From: Janibacter limosus | GTDB taxonomy: Bacteria > Actinomycetota > Actinomycetes > Actinomycetales > Dermatophilaceae | Length of the DNA: 64,000 nt | Assembly (NCBI RefSeq): GCF_004295485.1 | Contig: NZ_CP036164.1 | Location: 2,480,001-2,544,000, forward strand | Reading direction: 5' to 3' | Shown: positions 9,069-17,255 of the stretch, piece after piece | How positions within the stretch are numbered: the stretch's first letter is position 1 | Layout: each line of letters begins with the position of its first letter | The notes under the pieces: model-generated | What the model was told of the DNA's origin: nothing | What the model saw: only the letters and a program-made list of their open reading frames with translations | Database searches by the model: none | Made by a program: the position numbers and the translations under genes

Positions 9069-10301
9069 ATGACCTCGCCCCTGCCCGACAAGGCCGCGGA
9101 CACCACCGCCGAGCAGCCGTGGCCGGTGCGGCTGCTCAGCATGAAGATCGCCGACTACGTCGACAAGATGTCGGTCACCTGGGTCGAGGGGCAGGTCGTC
9201 CAGCTCACCCGCCGTCCGGGGGCCCGCACCGCGTGGCTGACGCTGCGTGACCCCGACGTCGACATGTCGCTGTCGTGCATGGTCCGGGTCAACGCCCTCG
9301 AGGCGATGGCCGCACCCCTCGGCGAGGGTGCCCGGGTCGTCGTGCAGGCCAAGCCGAGCTACTGGACCCAGCGCGGGTCGCTGTCGATGGACGTGCGCCA
9401 GATCCGCCCCGTCGGCGTCGGCGAGCTGCTGGCCCGCATCGAGTACCTCAAGCAGAACCTGCGCTCCGAGGGCCTCTTCGACGCCTCGCGCAAGCGACCC
9501 CTCCCCTTCCTCCCCCGCCGGGTCGGGCTCGTCTGCGGTCGGGCCAGCGCCGCCGAGCGGGACGTCGTGGAGAATGCGCACCGCCGCTGGCCGGGCCTGC
9601 CCTTCGCCATCAAGCAGGTCGCCGTGCAGGGACCGACGGCCGTCACCGACGTGACCGCCGCCATCCGCGAGCTCGACGCGATGGACGACGTCGACGTCAT
9701 CATCGTCACCCGGGGCGGTGGGTCCGTGGAGGACCTGCTGCCCTTCAGCAACGAGACGATGGTGCGTGCCGTGGCCGAGGCCCGCACACCCGTGGTCAGC
9801 GCCATCGGTCACGACGTCGACACCCCGATCCTCGACCTGGTCGCCGACGTGCGCGCCTCCACCCCCACCGACGCCGCCAAGCTCGTCTGCCCCGATGCTG
9901 CTGCGGAGCGCGCGGGGGTCGTCGACTCGCGTGCCCGGGCACGCGCCGCGCTGGCGGGCCTCGTCGAGCGCGAGCGCCGCGGGCTGGTCCACCTGACGAG
10001 CCGGCCGGTGCTGGCCGACCGCACCGCCTTCGTCCGTGCCCAGCGCGAGGTCGTCGAGTCGCTGCGGCGCCGGGCCCACGGACGGGTCGAGGCGCGGCTG
10101 CACCGCGAGCGCGACCGGATCGGCCACCTCCGCGCCCAGGCGCGGGTCCTCTCCCCCGCCTCGACGCTCGAGCGGGGCTACGCGATCGTCCAGCGTCCCG
10201 AGGGCGAGGTCATCGCCTCCCGGGAGGGGCTGGCCATCGAGGACCTGCTGCGGGTGACCGTGGCCGACGGCGACTTCGCGGTCCGGGTCACGGACTCCTG
10301 A
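9069..10301 (+). CDS. xseA: Exodeoxyribonuclease VII large subunit
   Basis: A 410-residue catalytic subunit of ExoVII, which degrades single-stranded DNA in both directions and works in repair. It has an N-terminal OB-fold (about residues 18-110), then the nuclease domain with [35 protein letters not shown] and [17 protein letters not shown], and a C-terminal coiled coil with an LERGYAIV ending. ATG 9069 has no Shine-Dalgarno site, but TACGCT (9057-9062) ends 6 nt before it, so translation is probably leaderless. Its partner xseB lies 382 bp downstream instead of overlapping, because of an insertion. Confidence 0.95.
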   Translation: MTSPLPDKAADTTAEQPWPVRLLSMKIADYVDKMSVTWVEGQVVQLTRRPGARTAWLTLRDPDVDMSLSCMVRVNALEAMAAPLGEGARVVVQAKPSYWTQRGSLSMDVRQIRPVGVGELLARIEYLKQNLRSEGLFDASRKRPLPFLPRRVGLVCGRASAAERDVVENAHRRWPGLPFAIKQVAVQGPTAVTDVTAAIRELDAMDDVDVIIVTRGGGSVEDLLPFSNETMVRAVAEARTPVVSAIGHDVDTPILDLVADVRASTPTDAAKLVCPDAAAERAGVVDSRARARAALAGLVERERRGLVHLTSRPVLADRTAFVRAQREVVESLRRRAHGRVEARLHRERDRIGHLRAQARVLSPASTLERGYAIVQRPEGEVIASREGLAIEDLLRVTVADGDFAVRVTDS

Positions 10302-10452
10302 GGGATCCGGGGCCAGCGCCGCCCTCATCGAGTACGGCGCTGCCTCCGACGAGCCGTGCATCGCCCACGACCGGCGCTGCCGGTGCCTGCGCCGAGCGCG
10401 GACCAGGTGGCACCGTGCCAACCCGGCGTACTGCCTACTCGTGCCCGACGCT

Positions 10453-10487
10453 CCCTGAGGAGCTTGCGAAGCAAGCGCCTCGAAGGG
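10453..10487. repeat. REP-like palindrome, copy 2
   Basis: CCCTGAGGAGCTTGCG, then AAGCAAGCG, then CCTCGAAGGG. It differs from copy 1 (5396) mainly in the loop. Intergenic between xseA and xseB. Confidence 0.75.
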
Positions 10488-10510
10488 GCGCCCCCGGGAG
10501 CTGCGGGAAT

Positions 10511-10619
10511 CTACCTGCGGGTACGACGTGCACTTCCCGGCTTCCGCGCACGACAACCCCGGATTACCGGGCCTCATCCAGAGTCGTGGCAGACAGGTGC
10601 ACGTCGTACCCGCAGGTAG
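10511..10619. repeat. 23-bp perfect inverted repeat, small mobile-element-like unit
   Basis: The left arm 10511-10533 begins CTACCTGCGGGTACGACGTG. It is exactly complementary to 10597-10619, with 63 bp between. No coding sequence is inside. The arms are long and perfect enough to form a stable cruciform or RNA hairpin. Imperfect direct repeats lie outside it. The shape resembles a MITE, but no second copy was seen in the window. A terminator or RNA element is the alternative. Confidence 0.65.
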
Positions 10620-10670
10620 GTCGGCGCTGCGGGCGCCTGCGCCGAGCCCGGCCCCGGAGCGAGACGCCCC

Positions 10671-10676
10671 TAGAGT
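10671..10676 (+). promoter_or_regulatory. -10 box of a leaderless xseB promoter
   Basis: TAGAGT with 7 nt to the xseB ATG and no Shine-Dalgarno sequence. It would give xseB its own promoter downstream of the inserted repeats. Confidence 0.55.
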
Positions 10677-10683
10677 GGGCGCC

Positions 10684-10944
10684 ATGGCAGATGAGCAGGA
10701 GCAGACCGACGTCGCCGACCTCGGCTACGAGGAGGCCCGGCAGGAGCTCATCGAGCTCGTCGCCCGCCTCGAAGGGGGTCAGGCCGGCCTCGAGGAGTCG
10801 ATGCAGCTGTGGCAGCGGGGCGAGGCCCTCGCCGCGCACTGCGAGTCCTGGCTGGACAAGGCCGAGGCGAGCCTGTCGCCCGACGGTGGGCCGGGCGACG
10901 TCGCGGCCGGCTCCGAGGCCGGGTCCGCCTCTGCCGACGGGTGA
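10684..10944 (+). CDS. xseB: Exodeoxyribonuclease VII small subunit
   Basis: An 86-residue protein with the typical three-helix XseB pattern: YEEARQELIELVARLEGGQ, then LEESMQLWQRGEALAAHCE. A disordered acidic tail follows residue ~62. It forms the multi-copy small subunit around XseA. It is preceded by TAGAGT at 7 nt and probably expressed as a leaderless message. A CGAAGGG motif (10771) is read as Leu-Glu-Gly, with Glu encoded by the rare codon GAA. The NUDIX gene begins 4 bp after its stop. Confidence 0.93.
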   Translation: MADEQEQTDVADLGYEEARQELIELVARLEGGQAGLEESMQLWQRGEALAAHCESWLDKAEASLSPDGGPGDVAAGSEAGSASADG

Positions 10945-10948
10945 GCGA

Positions 10949-11356
10949 GTGACCGGCGCCGCGCACGACGGCGCCGCGCACCGGGTCGCCGCGGGGCTCC
11001 TCGTCGCGGGCGGCCGGGTCCTGCTCGGCCACCGCCATCCCGAGCGGGAGCACTACCCCGACTGCTGGGACGCCGTGGGCGGCCACATCGAGACCGGCGA
11101 GTCGCCCGAGCAGGCGCTCGTACGGGAGTGCCACGAGGAGATCGGCGTCGCGGTGACCGACGCCAGGCTCGCGCTGACGACACGCATCGACGATCTCGAG
11201 CTGCACGCCTTCGTCGTCGAGGCGTGGTCGGGCACGCCGACCAACCTCGCGCCCGAGGAGCACGACGACCTGCGGTGGTTCACCCTCGACGAGCTGGCCG
11301 CCCTGCGTCTGGCGCACCCCGCCCTGCGCGATCTCGCCGCCGCCGCCCTCGCCTGA
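10949..11356 (+). CDS. NUDIX hydrolase
   Basis: A 135-residue protein. The NUDIX box is complete: a Gly, five residues, then Glu, followed by ECHEEIG, within GGHIETGESPEQALVRE. The domain binds Mg2+ and hydrolyses nucleoside diphosphates linked to another group; the substrate cannot be told. Start is GTG 10949, 4 bp after the xseB stop, with a weak GAGCGAG upstream. The same frame is open far upstream but only as a shadow of xseA. The short gap suggests co-transcription with xseB. Confidence 0.88.
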   Translation: MTGAAHDGAAHRVAAGLLVAGGRVLLGHRHPEREHYPDCWDAVGGHIETGESPEQALVRECHEEIGVAVTDARLALTTRIDDLELHAFVVEAWSGTPTNLAPEEHDDLRWFTLDELAALRLAHPALRDLAAAALA

Positions 11357-11382
11357 CCTGACCGTTGGTCGAGTGCTCGGGC

Positions 11383-12069
11383 TCAGCCGGGGTTGGAGCT
11401 GGGACTGGCCTTGGTGATCTTGGCCGGGGTCAACCGGTCGGCAAACTGCTTGAGCTGGGCCCACGAGCCGGTCCCGGTGACGAGCGTCGTCAGCTTCGTG
11501 GAGTCCTTGGGGACGTCGACCAGGCTCCGCTGGACCTTGCCCTCGCGGTCACGCTTGGCCCAGACCCGGCCGTCCTCGGTGGTGAGGGTGCCGACGCGGG
11601 CGCCGTTGTTGGTCTGGGTGTCGACCCAGCCCTGGCCCGGGTCGAGCGCCTGCTGCACCGAGACGTACTGACCGTCGGGGGTGGTGTACCCGGCGTTCCA
11701 CACCATGACATCGCCCTTGGAGCGCACGTAGCGCACGTTGGTGGCGGCCCAGCCGTCGGGGAGCCCCGTGGGGTAGGCGAAGGGCTGACCGGCCTGCTGG
11801 GCGCGGAACTGCGCCGTCCCGGGGACGTCGAGCGACTGCGGCGTCGTGCTGTTGGGCCGACCGGCGATGAAGAAGAGTCCGAGCGCGATCGCGACGATCA
11901 CGGCCATGGAGCGGGCCATGTTGGCCGCGCTGCCCTTGGCGTAGTGGCTGGCGCCACGCGCGGGCACACCCTGCTGCGCCGCCAGCTCGGCGGGCGTCGG
12001 CTCGCGGAGGGGAGCGGTGCGAGATGCGGTCTCGGCCTGGTCGCCGGGGGTGGAACTCATGGGTGACAT
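11383..12069 (-). CDS. DUF4245 domain membrane-anchored protein
   Basis: A 228-residue protein of unknown function. A disordered N-terminal ~50 residues precede one membrane segment (about 53-71, SMAVIVAIALGLFFIAG). An extracytoplasmic DUF4245 domain follows (FAYPTGLPDGWAATNVRY, WNAGYTTPDGQYVSVQQA). Actinobacteria often keep this gene next to glpX, as here, where the two are divergent. ATG 12069 and ATG 12060 are both possible starts. The topology prediction is N-in with the domain outside. Its link to FBPase is unknown. Confidence 0.8.
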   Translation of the reverse strand: MSPMSSTPGDQAETASRTAPLREPTPAELAAQQGVPARGASHYAKGSAANMARSMAVIVAIALGLFFIAGRPNSTTPQSLDVPGTAQFRAQQAGQPFAYPTGLPDGWAATNVRYVRSKGDVMVWNAGYTTPDGQYVSVQQALDPGQGWVDTQTNNGARVGTLTTEDGRVWAKRDREGKVQRSLVDVPKDSTKLTTLVTGTGSWAQLKQFADRLTPAKITKASPSSNPG

Positions 12070-12097
12070 GGTCGCACGCGCAAATGGGTGCGACAGA

Positions 12098-12103
12098 TAG
12101 GCT
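12098..12103 (+). promoter_or_regulatory. -10 box (TAGGCT) upstream of glpX
   Basis: TAGGCT lies 36 bp before the glpX ATG, in the short gap divergent from the DUF4245 gene. The same hexamer serves lepB and the CPBP gene in this window. Here there is room for a leader and a Shine-Dalgarno site (GAGGAGAG). Confidence 0.5.
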
Positions 12104-12139
12104 CAGGCCCGACGAGCACGTTGCCACGCGAGGAGAGCC

Positions 12140-13156
12140 ATGACCCAGTCCCAGTCCAGCCCGAGCGTCGGGGTCATGCACCCCGACCGCAACCTCGCGA
12201 TGGAGCTGGTCCGGGTCACCGAGGCTGCGGCCCTGGCCGGTGGCCGGTGGGTGGGCCGCGGTGACAAGAACACCGCGGACGGCGCGGCCGTCGACGCCAT
12301 GCGCTCGATGATCTCCAGCGTCCGGATGGACGGCACCGTCATCATCGGCGAGGGCGAGAAGGACGAGGCCCCGATGCTCTACAACGGCGAGCAGGTCGGC
12401 GACGGCGAGGGTCCCGCCTGCGACGTGGCCGTCGACCCGATCGACGGCACGACCCTGACGGCGAAGGGGATGACCAACGCAGTCTCCGTCCTCGCCGTCG
12501 CGGACCGCGGCTCGATGTACGACCCGAGCGCCGTCTTCTACATGGACAAGCTCGTGACCGGCCCCGAGGCAGCCGACGTCGTCGACATCCGCCTGCCCGT
12601 CGCCGAGAACATCAAGCGCGTCGCCAAGGCCAAGGGCGAGCAGCCCGAGGACGTCACGGTCATCATCCTCGACCGTCCCCGCCACCACGAGCTCGCCGAG
12701 CAGGTGCGCGCGGCCGGCGCCCGCATCCGCTTCATCTCCGACGGCGACGTCGCGGGCGCGATCATGGCCGCCCGGCCGGGCACCGGCATCGACCTGCTCC
12801 TCGGCATCGGCGGCACCCCCGAGGGGATCATCACCGCCTGCGCGATCAAGTGCCTCGGCGGCGTCATCCAGGGCCGGCTGTGGCCCCGCGACGACGAGGA
12901 GCGCCAGCACGCCATCGACGAGGGGCACGACCTCGACCGGGTCCTCACCACCGACGACCTCGTGGCGACGGACAACTGCTACTTCGTCGCCACGGGCATC
13001 ACCGACGGTGAGCTGCTGCGCGGGGTGCGCTACCGCGCCGGTGGCGCGACCACCGAGTCGCTCGTCATGCGCAGCAAGTCCGGGACCATCCGAGTCGTCG
13101 AGGCGCACCACAACCTCACCAAGGTCCAGAGGCTCTTCCCCCAGCCGAGCGCCTGA
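12140..13156 (+). CDS. glpX: Fructose-1,6-bisphosphatase class II
   Basis: A 338-residue GlpX-type phosphatase that removes the 1-phosphate of fructose-1,6-bisphosphate for gluconeogenesis. Motifs are [17 protein letters not shown], the metal-binding [23 protein letters not shown] and GIGGTPEGI. It has a strong Shine-Dalgarno site GAGGAGAG. The PfkB kinase starts 5 bp after its stop, so the two are probably co-transcribed. That would put a phosphatase and a sugar kinase under one promoter. Confidence 0.96.
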   Translation: MTQSQSSPSVGVMHPDRNLAMELVRVTEAAALAGGRWVGRGDKNTADGAAVDAMRSMISSVRMDGTVIIGEGEKDEAPMLYNGEQVGDGEGPACDVAVDPIDGTTLTAKGMTNAVSVLAVADRGSMYDPSAVFYMDKLVTGPEAADVVDIRLPVAENIKRVAKAKGEQPEDVTVIILDRPRHHELAEQVRAAGARIRFISDGDVAGAIMAARPGTGIDLLLGIGGTPEGIITACAIKCLGGVIQGRLWPRDDEERQHAIDEGHDLDRVLTTDDLVATDNCYFVATGITDGELLRGVRYRAGGATTESLVMRSKSGTIRVVEAHHNLTKVQRLFPQPSA

Positions 13157-13161
13157 GTCCG

Positions 13162-14109
13162 ATGCCGGGCCTGCTCCGCCGCTCCCCCGCACCGGCCTCC
13201 ACTCTGGTCATCGGCGAGTCCCTCGTCGACATCGTCGTGGGTGCGGACGGGGCACGCGAGGAGCACGTCGGCGGCAGCCCGCTCAATGTCGCCGTCGGCC
13301 TGGCGCGTCTCGGCCACCCGGTCCGCCTGGCCACGCACCTCGCCCGCGACGCCCGGGGCGCCGTCATCGGTGAGCACCTCGCGGACGCGGGCGTCGTGCT
13401 CACCCCGGGCAGCGACAGCGCTCTGGACACCTCGACGGCCACCGCCACGCTCGACGCGGCGGGGTCCGCGTCGTACTCCTTCGACATCGCCTGGCGGGTG
13501 CCCGAGCTGCCCGACGTGCCCGGTCACCTCCACACCGGGTCGATCGGTGCGATCATGCGGCCCGGTGGGGTCGACGTGCTCTCGGCCATGGCCGGCGCGG
13601 CCCGGTCCCACACGGTCTCCTACGACCCCAACGTGCGACCCGACCTCTTCCCCGACCGCGAGACCGCGATCACCGAGGTGGAGCGGCGCGTGGCCGTCAG
13701 CGACGTCGTCAAGGCGAGCGACGAGGACCTCGAGTGGCTGGCGGGCCGTCCTCTCGACGACGACGAGCTGGCCGACCAGCTGCGGTCGTGGCGCGCCCTC
13801 GGCCCCGTGCTGGCCGTGTGCACGCTCGGGCCACGAGGGGCGCTGGCGATCCTCCCTTCGGGCCGACTCGTCACCCTGCCGGGCCGCGCCGTCGAGGTCG
13901 TCGACACCGTCGGTGCGGGCGATTCCTTCATGTCCGGCCTGCTGTCGGGCCTCCTCGACGCCGGCCTCCTCGGTGGCGCCGACGCCAAGACCCGACTACG
14001 CCGCTCCCGTGGCCAGGCACTGACGTCCGCGGTCGAGCGCGCCATCGCGGCCGCCTCCTTCACCGTCGCGCGGGCCGGGGCGCAACCACCGAGCCGCGCC
14101 GACCTCTAG
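13162..14109 (+). CDS. PfkB family carbohydrate kinase, fructokinase-like
   Basis: A 315-residue ribokinase-fold kinase. It has the N-terminal GESLVDIV with HVGGSPLNVAVGLARLG (signature 1 region) and the C-terminal signature DTVGAGDSF containing the catalytic Asp. The family phosphorylates sugars such as fructose or ribose; the fructokinase assignment rests on general similarity and on co-transcription with glpX. The stop TAG sits inside the terminator hairpin loop. A CCCTTCG motif at ~13856 is read as Pro-Ser with the rare CCT codon. Confidence 0.85.
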   Translation: MPGLLRRSPAPASTLVIGESLVDIVVGADGAREEHVGGSPLNVAVGLARLGHPVRLATHLARDARGAVIGEHLADAGVVLTPGSDSALDTSTATATLDAAGSASYSFDIAWRVPELPDVPGHLHTGSIGAIMRPGGVDVLSAMAGAARSHTVSYDPNVRPDLFPDRETAITEVERRVAVSDVVKASDEDLEWLAGRPLDDDELADQLRSWRALGPVLAVCTLGPRGALAILPSGRLVTLPGRAVEVVDTVGAGDSFMSGLLSGLLDAGLLGGADAKTRLRRSRGQALTSAVERAIAAASFTVARAGAQPPSRADL

Positions 14110-14123
14110 GGTCGGCGCGGCTC
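14091..14123. terminator. Terminator hairpin between pfkB-type kinase and ugpC-type ATPase
   Basis: GAGCCGCGCCGACC (14091-14104) pairs perfectly with 14110-14123 around a 5-nt loop that contains the kinase stop codon. The 14-bp GC stem lies between convergent genes and could stop both transcripts. There is no U-run, which is usual in actinobacteria. Confidence 0.8.
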
Positions 14124-14130
14124 GACGGCG

Positions 14131-14162
14131 CTTCGAGATGACGTCCGCTCCTCAGGGAGCGT
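14131..14162. repeat. REP-like palindrome, degenerate copy
   Basis: CTTCGAGA, then TGACGTCC, then GCTCCTCAGGGAGCG. It keeps both ends of the REP-like family, but the inner CTTGC/GCAAG arms are lost. Intergenic and just downstream of the ugpC-type stop. Confidence 0.5.
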
Positions 14163-14165
14163 GGC

Positions 14166-15416
14166 TCACGCGCTCTGCGTCTCGCGTGCCCGGGCCCGCT
14201 CGAGGGCCCGCTGCCGGTCCTCCTCGGACTGCTGGGCGAGCTCGGCCGCCTTGGCATCGTCACGGGTCAGGCAGTCACCCGACTCCGGGTCGAAGACGTG
14301 CATGGTGTCGGGATCGAAGACGAAGTTGGCGTCATCGCCCTCGCGCACCCGCGAGCGCGGGTCGAGGTTGATGACCATCTGCGTGCGCATGCCCTCACCG
14401 TCGAGCTCCTTGTCGAGCTCGTCGAGCTTGTCCTTGACGGCACCCTCGACGGCGAAGGGGACGTAGGCGTACTGCTCGTTGCCGAGCCACTCCGCCTGGT
14501 CCACGGGCGCCTGGAACCGGACCGCGTTGGCCGGGACATCACCCAGGTCGGCGTCCTTGATGTGCTCCGGCCGGATCCCGACGATGAGCAGCTCCTTGCC
14601 GCTGGCGCGCTCCCGCACGGCAGCCGGCATGGGGACGCGGCAGAAGGGCAGCACGAGCTCGTCGCCCTCGACCTGGGCCGGCAGGAAGTTCATCGGCGGG
14701 GTGCCGATGAACCCGGCGACGAAGAGGTTGACCGGCTGGTCGTAGAGCTCGCGGGGGCTGGCGCACTGCTGCAGCACCCCCTTCTTCAGCACGGAGACGC
14801 GGTCACCGAGGGTGAGGGCCTCGGTCTGGTCGTGCGTCACGTAGATCGTCGTCGTGCCCATGCGGCGCTGCATGCGCGCGATCTCCGTGCGCATCTGCCC
14901 GCGCAGCTTGGCGTCGAGGTTGGACAGCGGCTCGTCAAAGAGGAAGGCGTCCGCCTCGCGCACGATCGCCCGCCCCATCGCCACGCGCTGGCGCTGGCCG
15001 CCCGAGAGGTTGGCCGGCTTGCGCTCGAGGTGCTCGTCCAGCTCCAGCATCGTGCTGGCCATGCGCACCTTGGAGTCGATCTCGTCGTTGGTGAACTTCC
15101 CCTTGGCCAGGCGAAGGGGGAAGGCGATGTTCTCGTAGACCGTCAGGTGCGGGTAGAGGGCGTAGTTCTGGAAGACCATCGACAGGTTGCGGTCCTTGGG
15201 CGAGAGGTCGTTGACCTCCTTGCCGTCGATGAGCAGCTCGCCGCTCGTGATGTCCTCCAGCCCGACGACCATGCGCAGCAGGGTCGACTTGCCGCACCCG
15301 GAGGGGCCGACGAAGATCATGAACTCGCCGTCCCTGATGTCCAGGCTCACGTCGTTGACCGCCGGGAAGCCGTCCCCGTACTTCTTGACGAGGTTGTTGA
15401 GGGTGATCTCAGCCAT
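14166..15416 (-). CDS. Sugar ABC transporter ATP-binding protein (UgpC/MsmK/SugC type)
   Basis: A 416-residue ATPase. Walker A is GPSGCGKST (residues 37-45), the signature LSGGQRQR starts at 137, and the Walker B Asp-Glu is at 161-162 in LFDEPLSNLDAKLRG, with H-loop THDQTEA. A C-terminal regulatory OB-like region (FIGTPPMNFLP, VGIRPEHI) is followed by an unusual 40-residue charged tail. Such ATPases energise CUT1 importers and may be shared among several. It is fourth in a minus-strand set with two permeases and a binding protein. Confidence 0.92.
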   Translation of the reverse strand: MAEITLNNLVKKYGDGFPAVNDVSLDIRDGEFMIFVGPSGCGKSTLLRMVVGLEDITSGELLIDGKEVNDLSPKDRNLSMVFQNYALYPHLTVYENIAFPLRLAKGKFTNDEIDSKVRMASTMLELDEHLERKPANLSGGQRQRVAMGRAIVREADAFLFDEPLSNLDAKLRGQMRTEIARMQRRMGTTTIYVTHDQTEALTLGDRVSVLKKGVLQQCASPRELYDQPVNLFVAGFIGTPPMNFLPAQVEGDELVLPFCRVPMPAAVRERASGKELLIVGIRPEHIKDADLGDVPANAVRFQAPVDQAEWLGNEQYAYVPFAVEGAVKDKLDELDKELDGEGMRTQMVINLDPRSRVREGDDANFVFDPDTMHVFDPESGDCLTRDDAKAAELAQQSEEDRQRALERARARETQSA

Positions 15417-15448
15417 GGGAGTTTCTCCAGTTCATCGTGAGGCGGGGG

Positions 15449-16306
15449 TCAGCCCTTGACGGCGCCCGAGGTCAGGCCGGCGACGATCCGGCGCTGGAAG
15501 ATCAGCACGAGGATCACGACGGGGATGGTGACGACGACCGAGGCCGCCATGATCGCGCCCGTCGGCTGCTCGAACTGGCTGGCTCCGGTGAAGAAGGCGA
15601 GCGCGGCGGGGACCGTGCGCGCCTGGTCGGAGGTCAGCGAGATCGCGAAGACGAAGTCGTTCCACGCGGTGAAGAAGGTGATGATCGCCGTGGTGAAGAC
15701 ACCGGGGGTGGCCAGCGGGATGATCACCTTGCGGAAGGCCTGCCAGCTGCTCGCGCCGTCGACCTGGGCGGCCTGCTCCATCTCCCACGGGATCTGCTGG
15801 AAGAAGGCCGACATGGTCCAGATCGACAGCGGCAGGGTCAGGGCGAGGTAGGGGATGACCAGGCCGGGGATCGTGTCGAAGAGCCCGGTCTTGCTCCAGA
15901 CCTCGAAGAGGGGCGTCACCATGGCGACCACGGGGAAGAAGCTGACCGCGAGCGCCGTCGTGAGGATCATCTTCTTGCCCCGGAACTCCAGCCGCGAGAT
16001 CGCGTAGGCGCAGAACATCGCGAGGACGACGGAGATGAAGGTCGCGATCACGCACACGATCAGCGAGTTGCGCAGGGCCGGCATGAAGAGGTTGCTCGCC
16101 CCACCGGTGAAGATCAGCCGGTAGTTGTCCAGCGTCGGGTCCTTCGGCCAGAAGTTGCCGAAGTACGCCGCGTCCGGGTTGGCCAGGGTGTCCGCGCTCT
16201 TGAGGGAGAGCGAGAGCATCCACAGCAACGGCAGGACGGTCCAGACCATGATCGGGACGGCGAGCGTGGTCCACACGCCCGTGCCCTTCATCGACTCCTT
16301 GGCCAT
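15449..16306 (-). CDS. Sugar ABC transporter permease (MalG/SugB type)
   Basis: A 285-residue inner-membrane protein with six predicted segments. The EAA loop contacting the ATPase is visible as EQAAQVDGASSWQAFRKVII followed by PLATPG. Start ATG 16306 lies one base from the stop of the partner permease, so the two are tightly coupled. It would form the translocation pore with that partner. Substrate follows the binding protein, tentatively trehalose. Confidence 0.9.
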   Translation of the reverse strand: MAKESMKGTGVWTTLAVPIMVWTVLPLLWMLSLSLKSADTLANPDAAYFGNFWPKDPTLDNYRLIFTGGASNLFMPALRNSLIVCVIATFISVVLAMFCAYAISRLEFRGKKMILTTALAVSFFPVVAMVTPLFEVWSKTGLFDTIPGLVIPYLALTLPLSIWTMSAFFQQIPWEMEQAAQVDGASSWQAFRKVIIPLATPGVFTTAIITFFTAWNDFVFAISLTSDQARTVPAALAFFTGASQFEQPTGAIMAASVVVTIPVVILVLIFQRRIVAGLTSGAVKG

Positions 16307-16307
16307 G

Positions 16308-17255
16308 TCAGCTCCTCCCCTGCGTAAGGTCGACCTTGAATCCTCGGACGAACACCGCCGCGATGACGAGCACGCAGAGGAAGAGGATCACCGACAGTGC
16401 AGAGCCGAGCCCGATCTCTGTCCTGTCGATGGTCTGCCGGTAGATGAGCCCGGAGAGGGAGTTGGTCCCGTTGGCGCCCCCGGTCATGATGAAGATGTTG
16501 TCGAAGATGCGGAAGGCGTCGAGCGTGCGGAAGAGCAGCGCCACCATGATCGCCGGCTTCATGTTGGGCAGGACCACCTTGTAGAGGACCTGCATCCAGG
16601 ACGCGCCGTCGACCTTGGCGGCCTCCTCCATCGAGGTGTCCACCTGCGCCAGACCGGCCAGCAGGAGCAGCGACATGAAGGGGGTCGTCTTCCAGATCTC
16701 GGAGAGGCAGATGACGAAGATCGAGGGCCAGAAGCTGCCGAACCAGTCGTAGTTGTCGCTCACGCCCGGGATCCAGTTGGTCCAGCGGTTCACGAAGCCG
16801 GTGTCGGTCTGGTACATGAAGAGCCAGGTGAAGCCGGAGACCACGGTGATGATCGAGTACGGGATGAGCACCACGGTGCGCAGGGTGCGCCGCGGCAGGA
16901 CGATCCGGTGCATCACCAGGGCGATGATGAAGCCGAGGACCAGCTCGACGACCACCGTGATGACCGTGATGATCACCGTCGCCCACATCGCGCTCCAGAA
17001 GACGGAGTCGCTGAAGGAGACGATGTAGTTGTTGAGCCCGACGAACTCCTTGTTGGCGGGGTCGGTCAGCCGGTAGTTGAAGAAGCTGTTCCACACCGCC
17101 TGCAGGATCGGGTAGGCGGTGACCAGGAGCATGACGACGAAGGCGGGCATCGCCAGCTTCCAGCCGAGCCGCTGCTCGGCCTTGGCCCGGTCGGACAGGC
17201 GAGGCTTGCCCCCCTTCGTCGTGGGGGTCTTGGGGGAGTCGGTCACGGTGCTCAC
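16308..17255 (-). CDS. Sugar ABC transporter permease (MalF/SugA type)
   Basis: A 315-residue permease. It has a cytoplasmic charged N-terminus, six membrane segments and the EAA loop EEAAKVDGASWMQVLYKVVL followed by PNMKP. Start is GTG 17255, overlapping the stop of the binding-protein gene (GTGA). The N-terminal TTKGGK contains a GACGAAGGG-type site (17212-17220, complement). Confidence 0.9.
   Translation of the reverse strand: MSTVTDSPKTPTTKGGKPRLSDRAKAEQRLGWKLAMPAFVVMLLVTAYPILQAVWNSFFNYRLTDPANKEFVGLNNYIVSFSDSVFWSAMWATVIITVITVVVELVLGFIIALVMHRIVLPRRTLRTVVLIPYSIITVVSGFTWLFMYQTDTGFVNRWTNWIPGVSDNYDWFGSFWPSIFVICLSEIWKTTPFMSLLLLAGLAQVDTSMEEAAKVDGASWMQVLYKVVLPNMKPAIMVALLFRTLDAFRIFDNIFIMTGGANGTNSLSGLIYRQTIDRTEIGLGSALSVILFLCVLVIAAVFVRGFKVDLTQGRS

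Larger units (their letters stand above)
10302..10683. other. xseA-xseB gap with inserted repeats, no gene
   Basis: This 382-bp stretch holds no convincing gene. It contains a REP-like palindrome (10453-10487), a 23-bp perfect inverted repeat with a 63-bp interior (10511-10619), and a 29-bp imperfect direct repeat on either side (10373-10401 and 10623-10651, three mismatches). Frames are open across it only because of high GC. xseA and xseB are normally adjacent, so the material looks inserted. The xseB -10 box is at its right end. Confidence 0.7.

Noticed and set aside
9275..10948. Open frame that joins the NUDIX gene to a long upstream region
   Set aside because: The upstream part is an out-of-frame shadow of xseA and of the repeat-filled gap; only 10949-11356 encodes a recognisable domain.
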